Part shown: positions 34,799 through 42,785 of the stretch, piece after piece
How positions within the stretch are numbered: position 1 is the first letter of the stretch
Layout: each line of letters begins with the position of its first letter
DNA from: an uncultured Lachnospiraceae bacterium
Lineage (GTDB): Bacteria; Bacillota; Clostridia; Lachnospirales; Lachnospiraceae
Direction: 5' to 3'
NCBI GenBank assembly: GCA_947626715.1
Contig: CANQTG010000001.1
Coordinates: 1-64,000 of the forward strand
Length of the DNA: 64,000 bases
Notes under the pieces: generated by a model
Seen by the model: the letters and a program-made list of their open reading frames with translations, nothing else
Databases searched by the model: none
Told to the model about the DNA's origin: nothing
Position numbers and translations under genes: made by a program

Positions 34799-36574
34799 CT
34801 ACATCAACTCCTCATATAGGCGTCTGACAGCTTTTCCATCTTTGATTTCATAAATGGCATCACAATTTTTAATGGTGGTCAATCTGTGCGCAATAATGAC
34901 CAAAGTCATTTTGCCATGCAGAGAATCGATAGCTTCCATAACCGATTTCTCTGTTTCGTTATCCAAAGCAGAAGTCGCCTCATCCAAAATCAATATTTCT
35001 GGATTATGGTATAAAGCTCTTGCAATTCCGATTCTTTGCCTCTGTCCGCCTGACAAGCGCACGCCCCTGTCTCCTACTTTAGTATGGATTCCTTTCGGGA
35101 GCTGCCGCACAAAATCTAATAGTTCAGCTTTTTCTAATGCAATTTCAACGCTGTTTTCATCTATCTCCAGAGGTTCCACTCCAAACGCTACATTTTGACA
35201 GATAGAGGTATCAGAAAGATAAATGCTCTGAGGAACATATCCAACCAGACGTCCCCACAATGCCGGAATCCTTTGAATATTAATATTATCCAGAAAAACT
35301 TCTCCTTCGTCAGGGCGCAAAACTCCCAGAAGCAGATCCGCCAATGTAGATTTCCCTGCGCCTGATTCTCCTATAAATGCAACTGATTTCCCTTTAAGAA
35401 TTTTTAGGCTTAATTGATTCAGTACCGTTTTTTGATCTTTGTTATATGTGAAAGTCACATTCTGTATATTAATAGACTCCTTAAAAGCAAAAGTCTGATC
35501 GGATTCTCCATCTTCCGAATCGATATGATAAAAGCTATCATTATACTTACGCGCATCTATTATATTTTCATATACTGCATTCAGACTCGGAATAGAACCT
35601 GAGATCGTATTGATTGCAACAGAGATCTTCCCAAGCGCAGGTAAGATTCGAAACGCTCCGATCGCGAAAGACGCCAATACCGCTACAAGGCTTTGTGAAT
35701 TAGAAATATTTACAATTCTGATTCCTAAGATAGTCATGATCCCTACAATACAGATTGCCTCAATAATATACGCCGGTATTTCTCCCCCCACATTCTGAAC
35801 CACCGTGGCATTTTGGCGTTTAATGGTATTTTTTTCAAATTCCTTAATAAAATATTTCTGTTTTCGCATCACTAGGACTTCTTTAATCCCATGAAACGCC
35901 TGTAGCAATGCCTGTGATGAAAGAATACTATAGGTCCTGATCAAGAATCCTGCCTGCAACATTTTCTTCCTGAAAATAACAAAAATCAATAATAAGCAGA
36001 TTAACGCCGATAAAATAATCCCTATGGCGATCTGCCAATCTGCATAGCACATATAAATACAGATAAATGCCGCTATCATTATCTGTGTCGCCGCCTGAAG
36101 CAAACCATTTATAATTTGATATAGGGAGCCTACATCGCCATTAACTCCCTGTATCAATTCATTTACGTTCCGTTCTAGGAAAAATCGGTATCCGCGGTTC
36201 ATATAAGACTGCATCATATATACGGAGCACTCTCTTTGTATCTTACATGAATACTTAAACTTTAACCATGCAAAAAAAATAAAATATAGATTCTTAAATA
36301 TATAAATCAAAATAACTGCAATTATAATGGAAGCGACTAATTTATCATTTGTACGAATATCACAAAGATCCGTTATTTTCTTGATATAAGGATTTCTAAA
36401 AAGCTGTTCCGGCTGCAACAGCGCATTCACTAACGGCACAATAATAGAAACCCCTAAGGTTTCCAACACTGCCGCAATAAAAGAGCACACAAGAACAATC
36501 GAACCCATCATTTTTTGGTTTCGATTTAATATACGTGAAAGTTTCTGTAAAGTGTCTATCGTTTCTCGTATCAT
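34799..36574 (-). CDS. ABC transporter, fused TMD-NBD (PglK/MsbA-like)
   Basis: GESGAGKSTLADLLLG, LSGGQRQRIGIARAL, EILILDEATSALD; start trimmed to MIRETIDTL with SD GGAG. Confidence 0.93.
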   Translation of the reverse strand: MIRETIDTLQKLSRILNRNQKMMGSIVLVCSFIAAVLETLGVSIIVPLVNALLQPEQLFRNPYIKKITDLCDIRTNDKLVASIIIAVILIYIFKNLYFIFFAWLKFKYSCKIQRECSVYMMQSYMNRGYRFFLERNVNELIQGVNGDVGSLYQIINGLLQAATQIMIAAFICIYMCYADWQIAIGIILSALICLLLIFVIFRKKMLQAGFLIRTYSILSSQALLQAFHGIKEVLVMRKQKYFIKEFEKNTIKRQNATVVQNVGGEIPAYIIEAICIVGIMTILGIRIVNISNSQSLVAVLASFAIGAFRILPALGKISVAINTISGSIPSLNAVYENIIDARKYNDSFYHIDSEDGESDQTFAFKESINIQNVTFTYNKDQKTVLNQLSLKILKGKSVAFIGESGAGKSTLADLLLGVLRPDEGEVFLDNINIQRIPALWGRLVGYVPQSIYLSDTSICQNVAFGVEPLEIDENSVEIALEKAELLDFVRQLPKGIHTKVGDRGVRLSGGQRQRIGIARALYHNPEILILDEATSALDNETEKSVMEAIDSLHGKMTLVIIAHRLTTIKNCDAIYEIKDGKAVRRLYEELM

Positions 36575-36629
36575 TTCATATCTCCGTACTGCCCTTTCCA
36601 TATAGTAAATAATGAACGTTTTTCCTAAA

Positions 36630-37582
36630 TTATACTCGTTCGCTTTCTTCTTTACAGATAAGCAATCTCTTTTTTCCATATCTGGCGGCAAAAAATGAAA
36701 AAACGCTTGTATAAGAGCCTAATATATATTCGCAGCGAGATAAACATAAACAATCGACAATTCCCGATTTCATCTCACCGCTTTCCTCTCTTCCCCATTC
36801 CTTATCCTGTTGTACTTTTAACCTGTTTCCATATATATTCTTTAATTTTTTCTCTTCAGATATGTCATCTGTCGCAAGAAAGAACCGTGCTTCTTTCTGT
36901 CCCTCTATGATTTCATCTATTTTTTTAATAAACGCATTTGTATTGCTTACTTTAGCAGCTCTTTGATGATCGGTTCTTCTTATATGGATACCGATAACTT
37001 TCTCTCCCGGAATAATTATCTTTTCTGCTCTCTCCAGATATTCTTTTCTAAACTTAATAACGCCATAATCAATATTTTCCTGTCCTTTGTCCTTGACTAT
37101 CCCACAAAATGCATGAATATAAATTTCTCTATCTCCCATGAGCCTTTTACGTATATTATTCCATGTATTGGACATATGTTCATAATATTTATCACTAAGC
37201 TCTTCCACATTCTTTGCTGGGAAATAACTGAAATAATTCTCTCTAAATACCATTTGAGATAATTTTTCGCATAATCTGCTTTTAAATAACGCTGTAAGGA
37301 ATCTGACGGCTCCTATAAGATGAATGCGCTTAATATTTGACCAAAATCCACCATACTTATCATAATTAAGATACTTCAGGTCTATTTCGATAACTTTTAT
37401 CTCAATATCAGCGAATATATCAGCGGCAAAGACTTCCCGAAAACTTATACCGCAATCTTTATCCACCGGCCAGACGATCACAAGCTTTTCCTTCTCCCCC
37501 CCCTCATTGATTTCACTAAATGATATGCATGAGCCAATGTAACGCATCTGCTCATCAAGCCGCTATAAACCTGTATATACAT
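36630..37582 (-). CDS. NodZ/GT23-like fucosyltransferase superfamily gene, frame-disrupted at a G8 tract (candidate phase-OFF)
   Basis: ORF 36630-37547 has VIGIHIRRTDHQRA and RFFLATDD. Upstream frame from 37582 encodes MYIQVYSGLMSRCVTLAHAYHLVKSMRGG..., which would join KLVIVWPVDKDCGISFREVF if the tract were G9. Confidence 0.75.
37496..37503 (-). repeat. G8 homopolymer at the frame break of the fucosyltransferase-like gene
   Basis: cttctCCCCCCCCtcattg; frame analysis on the reverse strand. Confidence 0.93.
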
Positions 37583-37639
37583 TTCCTCATCCTCTTACTT
37601 AACATCCTGAATCGTATTCCGTCAATCCGCCTAAAGAGA

Positions 37640-38974
37640 TCAGCCTTCTATAGCGGTCTTGAGCGTATCTGTCATATAATCTATCATCTCATCTGTCATC
37701 CCCGGGTATACGCCAATCCAAAAAGCATCCCTCATAATCCTGTCCGTAACCCTCAATTCTCCAACCACGCGATAGCCCTCTCCGCTTATCCGCAGTTCAT
37801 CAAAGCATGGATGGTTGATTAGATTCCCTGCAAAAAGCATTCTGGTCTGTATTCCTTTCCTCTCCATCAGCCTGACTATATATTCTCGGTCTACTCCCCG
37901 GCAGAGAATCAAAAAGCCAAACCAACTTGGATTCGCATGTTCACAAGGCTGTGGTAAAATCATTTTATCCTGCAGATCTTCCAAATTTTTATATATTCTA
38001 TTAAAATTATATCGCCGCCGTTCTGTAAACGCCGGAAGCTTCTCTATTTGCGCACAGCCAATCGCCGCCTGCATATCAGTAGCTTTTAAATTATATCCGA
38101 AGTGCGAATACACATATTTATGGTCATAGCCTTTCGGCAATTCTCCATAATGCCCGTCGAAACGATGGCCGCACATATTATCATGCCCGGACGGGCAGAT
38201 ACAATCCCTTCCCCAATCCCGCATTGAACGAATAATTTTATGCAATAATGCATTATTGGTGTATACTGCCCCGCCCTCTCCCATCGTCATATGATGCGGC
38301 GGATAAAAACTAGAAGTCGCAATATCTCCTATCGTTCCTGTAAAATACCACTTGCCATCTATCTCATATTGCGAACCGAGCGCATCGCAATTATCTTCTA
38401 CAAGCCAAAGGCTATATTTTTCACAAAATTCTTTAACTTTTTTCAGATCAAAAGGATTCCCCAAAGTATGCGCAAGCATTACTGCTTTCGTTTTTTCTGA
38501 AAGCGCCTCCTCTAACATATTTACATCCACATTGTATTGAGGGATCGTCACATCCAAAAACACCGGGATTGCCCCGAATTGGATCATCGGCGCAACCGTC
38601 GTCGGGAATCCCGCCGCTACAGTAATAACCTCATCACCACGTTGTATACGTCTTTCTCCAAGTAAAGGAGAAGTAAGCGCCATAAAAGCAAGCAGATTCG
38701 CCGAAGAACCCGAATTTACAACAGAACAATACCGGATATTCAGATATTCCGCCAGTTTCTTTTCAAATGCATCCGTATATCGCCCGGATGTCAGCCAGAA
38801 CTCCAATGAGCTGTCCACCAGATTTCTCATTTCTCTGCTGTCATAAACCCTAGAAGCATAAGGAATTCTCTCGCCAGCTTTCCATGCTTTCTTCTCATGG
38901 TATTTCTCGCAATATACTTCTACCTGCCGTAATATCGTTTCCCTTGCCTCCTGCTCAGACATGTTATCAAACAT
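37640..38974 (-). CDS. rfbH: CDP-4-dehydro-6-deoxyglucose 3-dehydrase (PLP, DegT-like)
   Basis: MFDNMSEQEARETILRQVEVY...VNSGSSANLLAFMAL...GDEVITVAAGFPTTVAPMIQFGAIPVFLDVTIPQYNVD...FYPPHHMTMGEGG (H at the PLP site, as in RfbH/E1). Start trimmed from 39172. Confidence 0.93.
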   Translation of the reverse strand: MFDNMSEQEARETILRQVEVYCEKYHEKKAWKAGERIPYASRVYDSREMRNLVDSSLEFWLTSGRYTDAFEKKLAEYLNIRYCSVVNSGSSANLLAFMALTSPLLGERRIQRGDEVITVAAGFPTTVAPMIQFGAIPVFLDVTIPQYNVDVNMLEEALSEKTKAVMLAHTLGNPFDLKKVKEFCEKYSLWLVEDNCDALGSQYEIDGKWYFTGTIGDIATSSFYPPHHMTMGEGGAVYTNNALLHKIIRSMRDWGRDCICPSGHDNMCGHRFDGHYGELPKGYDHKYVYSHFGYNLKATDMQAAIGCAQIEKLPAFTERRRYNFNRIYKNLEDLQDKMILPQPCEHANPSWFGFLILCRGVDREYIVRLMERKGIQTRMLFAGNLINHPCFDELRISGEGYRVVGELRVTDRIMRDAFWIGVYPGMTDEMIDYMTDTLKTAIEG

Positions 38975-38990
38975 ACATCTTCTCCCAATA

Positions 38991-39767
38991 TTACCAAATC
39001 TTCCAAGGCGCATCCTCTGATTCCCAGAGCGATTCCAGATAATTCTTATCTCGCAGCGTATCCATCGGAGACCAAAAGCCCTCATGCCGATACGCCACCA
39101 TCTCACCCGCTTCTGCAACGGCTTCCAACGGGCCGGCTTCCAGCATCTCTCCGCCATCTCCCAAATAATCAAATATTTTACGATTCATAACCATAAAGCC
39201 CGCATTTACCCATGCTTGGTCAACCCGCGCCTTTTCTTTAAATCCTTTTACTTGATTTGTTTGGGGATCGATCTTCAACGCCCCAAATCTTCCCATTGGC
39301 TGCGTTGTTGTAATCGTTACTGTTTTTTTGTATTTATGATGGAACGCCAATAACTCTGAAATATCAACATCAGCCACACCGTCTCCATAAGTTAGGAAAA
39401 ATTCTTCGTCTTCGCCAATATAATCCCGAACCTTTAATATCCTGCCCGCCGTTAATGTATTTAATCCCGTATTGACCAGAGTTACCCGCCACGGCTCCGC
39501 AAAAACTTCATGAACTAAGATCTCTTTGTTTTTCAACAAAAATGTACTATCTGACTGATTAACATAATAGTGTATAAAATATTCTTTTATCATCTGGCCT
39601 TTATATCCACAGCAGATAATAAACTCATTATACCCGTAATATGAATACAATTTCATGATATGCCAGAGAATTGGTTTCCCTCCTATTTCTATCATAGGTT
39701 TAGGGCGCATATACGATTCTTCGCTAATGCGCGTACCCATACCCCCTGCTAAAATTACCAATTTCAT
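38991..39767 (-). CDS. rfbF: Glucose-1-phosphate cytidylyltransferase
   Basis: MKLVILAGGMGTRISEESYMRPKPMIEIGGKPILWHIMKLYSYYG...CCGYKG...FWSPMDTLRDKNYLESLW. Confidence 0.94.
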   Translation of the reverse strand: MKLVILAGGMGTRISEESYMRPKPMIEIGGKPILWHIMKLYSYYGYNEFIICCGYKGQMIKEYFIHYYVNQSDSTFLLKNKEILVHEVFAEPWRVTLVNTGLNTLTAGRILKVRDYIGEDEEFFLTYGDGVADVDISELLAFHHKYKKTVTITTTQPMGRFGALKIDPQTNQVKGFKEKARVDQAWVNAGFMVMNRKIFDYLGDGGEMLEAGPLEAVAEAGEMVAYRHEGFWSPMDTLRDKNYLESLWESEDAPWKIW

Positions 39768-39776
39768 ATATTTTTA

Positions 39777-40544
39777 TCATCCTCCAATCCATGGCGCCAT
39801 TCCGGCATTCCAAAGATTTTCAGCTTCACTCAGATCCCTTTTAGTCTCAACCGCCAGCCAATAGCCTGAGTGCTTATAAAACGCGAGCTGTTCCTTTTCT
39901 GAAAGTCTTACAAATAAATATTTTTCCAAATTATAATTCCCATCTAAAAAATGAAAAACTTTCGGTGAGAAAACAAAGCAGTCGCCATTCGCCCATGCAT
40001 TATCGCTTTCCTCACGGCCTGTGCTGCTATAGCTTAATTTTCCAGCCTTATCAAACGGAAGCAGCTCTTTTCTTCCCGAAGGCTTTACCATCGCAATCGT
40101 AGCAGTTTTCCCTTTTTGCTGATGATATTCTACCATTTGCAAGGCATTGATATCAGATAGACAGTCGCCATACGTAACAATAAAATCACCGTCAATATAT
40201 TTCTCTATCATGCTGATCCGCTGTCCGGCAGCCGAAAACAAACCCGTATCAACAACTGTAACCTTCCAGTCCTCTGTCCGTTTCTTATGTATCTCTACAA
40301 TATTACTCCGTAAGTCCACTGTAATATCGGATTCATAAATATAAAAATCTACAAAGTATTCTTTAATATAATCTACCTTGTATCCCCCGCATACAATAAA
40401 TTCTGTAAATCCGTATTGTGAAAAATGTTTCATGATATGCCATAAAAGAGGTTTCCCTCCAATATCCACCATAGGTTTGGGTATCCCTTCCCTATCATTA
40501 CTTATGGAGCTCTGCATACCGCCGGCTAAAATTACTACTTTCAT
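39777..40544 (-). CDS. RfbF-like nucleotidyltransferase paralogue with altered nucleotide-binding loop
   Basis: MKVVILAGGMQSSISNDREGIPKPMVDIGGKPLLWHIMKHFSQYG...YWLAVETKRDLSEAENLW; aligns end to end with the neighbouring RfbF. Confidence 0.8.
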   Translation of the reverse strand: MKVVILAGGMQSSISNDREGIPKPMVDIGGKPLLWHIMKHFSQYGFTEFIVCGGYKVDYIKEYFVDFYIYESDITVDLRSNIVEIHKKRTEDWKVTVVDTGLFSAAGQRISMIEKYIDGDFIVTYGDCLSDINALQMVEYHQQKGKTATIAMVKPSGRKELLPFDKAGKLSYSSTGREESDNAWANGDCFVFSPKVFHFLDGNYNLEKYLFVRLSEKEQLAFYKHSGYWLAVETKRDLSEAENLWNAGMAPWIGG

Positions 40545-40573
40545 ACGCTACCCACAATAACCCCCATCAGCCA

Positions 40574-41455
40574 TTAATAAATTAATGAATATTCATCAAT
40601 ATCAGCCTGATTTTTCTGATACCATAAGTATAACTTCCTGACAGCTTCCTTCATATCCGTATAAACCATATCCGGCAGTTCATTAAGGAGTCTGCCATTA
40701 TTGGCAGTATATTCATTCCCCAAGCCCTCCTGACAGACTATGATTTTTTGCGGTGTCTCTGATACTTCATTAACTATTTCCGCAAGATTATACAAATCTA
40801 TCGGTTCCCCACATACCGCATTATATGTATGGAACATCGGTTGATCTAACTTCATAAACTTTTCTAACATACAGCAGAAATCATCTATCCACAAATAATC
40901 AAAATAACAATTTCTTCTCATGGATAATGGAATGCCTTTTAACGATTTACAGCACAAATTGGAAATATATCTGACCTTCCAATTTTCGTATTTCCCAAAA
41001 ACTCCAAATAAACGCAGATTATAAATATTCTCACTACTCTCTATCATCTGATTTACAGTATATTTCATCAATCCATATTGATCCACGGGAATCGAGTGAT
41101 CCGATAAATCTATTTCACGTACCATCTGGATAGGATATCTTTTATCATACTCAGCGCCTGAACCAGTATATATCATCTTCCCATATAATGCAGAGTACTT
41201 GGCCAAATTATGAAATATACGTAAATTGCATTGCAGGATTTTAGTTTCATCTATGGACTTGTTTATTCCATTCCCATAAACGGCAAAATGTAAAACAACA
41301 TCATACCCCTTTAATAAGTACTGCCTGACTGCATTTTCATCCATACAATCCAGTTCCTTACTGGTTGGGGCGTGTATGGTATATCCTCTTTGCAGCAGAT
41401 ATTCTTTCACATTTCTTCCTAAGAAGCCAGAACCGCCTGTTAATAATATTTTCAT
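40574..41455 (-). CDS. SDR-family sugar reductase/epimerase (candidate CDP-hexose reductase)
   Basis: MKILLTGGSGFLGRNVKEYLLQRG; YTGSGAEYDKRYP; DQYGLMKYTVNQMI (YxxxK). Confidence 0.8.
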   Translation of the reverse strand: MKILLTGGSGFLGRNVKEYLLQRGYTIHAPTSKELDCMDENAVRQYLLKGYDVVLHFAVYGNGINKSIDETKILQCNLRIFHNLAKYSALYGKMIYTGSGAEYDKRYPIQMVREIDLSDHSIPVDQYGLMKYTVNQMIESSENIYNLRLFGVFGKYENWKVRYISNLCCKSLKGIPLSMRRNCYFDYLWIDDFCCMLEKFMKLDQPMFHTYNAVCGEPIDLYNLAEIVNEVSETPQKIIVCQEGLGNEYTANNGRLLNELPDMVYTDMKEAVRKLYLWYQKNQADIDEYSLIY

Positions 41456-41499
41456 TATTCAATCACCTTATTTTTACCGATGTTTTTCACTTTCCAATC

Positions 41500-42747
41500 T
41501 TATATTGCATACAACACCGTTTCAGACAAATAATTGCTATAGTGTCTAATATATAATTTATATTCTGGCACTAATGTTTTTATATAATATGGTATCTCCC
41601 ATAAATCTTCTTTTTTATGATAAATACAAATAGCAAGTTTAGGCTTGTCTTTCAACAAAATATGTTTTGCTCCTTTTAATGCTCCTAGTTCAGAGCCCTC
41701 AATATCCATTTTAATGAATGTCACTTTTTCCTTAATATATGAGTCAAGTGCGATTACCTTTACTTTTTCTGAAGCTATATCGAATTGCTTTGAAGGATCT
41801 CCAACCGCTCCTAATATTCCTAACTCCGAAAAGTGAGAGGAAGAATTTCCCAAAGGAGAAAATTCCAAGTATTCGTTATCACTCCACAAGCCATACGGCA
41901 ATAATTCAATCTTATCTACTGCCAGATTACTTATTTTTTCTTTACATTTTTCAACATTTGCCTTATCAGGTTCAAAAGCATAGATCTTTTTATATTCTAG
42001 GCCCAACTCAGCCATTTTCTTAATAAATAACTCTCCTGTAGAAAAATCAAAGCAGCCTCCGTCAACAAATACCTCATCTTCTCCAAAATCCATTATTTTA
42101 TCAAAATACTGTTTCTCAAACGACTCTTTAAGAAAATAATAATCGTAATATTTATATATATCCTCCTCATGTATGCCTTTTTCTACTAACAAGCTAAATA
42201 TCTCTTCACAGACACCTTTATGCATAGGGCTAATAATAATAACATGGTTATTCATAAGCTTCTGCTCTAATAGCTCATCCAATGAAATGACAGATATTCC
42301 ATCTATTTTTGTATGCAGTTTCTCCGCACTACTGTCGCAAAATCGGCTGACTCTTACTCTCCCCCCCTCTTTCGGAAGGGACTGATCATTTAATCCAAGT
42401 CCAAACACGCAGCAGAATTCTCTACACAGTCCCCTTTGCTTGATCAATTTGACCATCTCTACATAATTCGGATGAAGGAGAGGTTCTCCATAACCATATA
42501 AATTGATAACTTTGATCCGCTCTGGAAATTCTTCCAAATCATCCAAGATCTTAAGGAATAATTCCATAGACATTTTTTCATGTCTTTCCTTTATCATAAA
42601 ATCGCTATTATTGCATGGACAAAATTTACAGGCAAAATTACACGCTCCACACGGATCTAAAAACAAGACAAAGGGGGCTTCTAAAGGTACCGCTTCTTCC
42701 AGCTTGGTCCTTGCATTACTATATTCTAATCGATCTCTATTGAGCAT
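41500..42747 (-). CDS. Chimera: truncated radical-SAM N-terminus + FkbM-type methyltransferase
   Basis: CGACNFACKFCPC (CxxxCxxC), YGYGEPLLHPNYVEMVKLIKQRG, then FGLGLND...FCDSSAEKLHTKIDGISVISLDELL, DEVFVDGGCFDFSTGELF, IKMDIEGSELGALKGAKHILL (FkbM). Confidence 0.8.
   Translation of the reverse strand: MLNRDRLEYSNARTKLEEAVPLEAPFVLFLDPCGACNFACKFCPCNNSDFMIKERHEKMSMELFLKILDDLEEFPERIKVINLYGYGEPLLHPNYVEMVKLIKQRGLCREFCCVFGLGLNDQSLPKEGGRVRVSRFCDSSAEKLHTKIDGISVISLDELLEQKLMNNHVIIISPMHKGVCEEIFSLLVEKGIHEEDIYKYYDYYFLKESFEKQYFDKIMDFGEDEVFVDGGCFDFSTGELFIKKMAELGLEYKKIYAFEPDKANVEKCKEKISNLAVDKIELLPYGLWSDNEYLEFSPLGNSSSHFSELGILGAVGDPSKQFDIASEKVKVIALDSYIKEKVTFIKMDIEGSELGALKGAKHILLKDKPKLAICIYHKKEDLWEIPYYIKTLVPEYKLYIRHYSNYLSETVLYAI
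42361..42367 (-). repeat. G7 homopolymer near the domain junction of the radical-SAM/FkbM chimera
   Basis: tactctCCCCCCCtctttc; codons AAA GAG GGG GGG AGA. Confidence 0.93.
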
Positions 42748-42785
42748 TTATCCTGTCCCTCCCTTTATTTTATCTATAAAAAACT

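Noticed and set aside
38975-39172. N-terminal extension of the RfbH ORF
   Set aside because: Overlaps rfbF out of frame (WKPARWKPLQKRVRWW...); RfbH homology starts at MFDNMSEQ.
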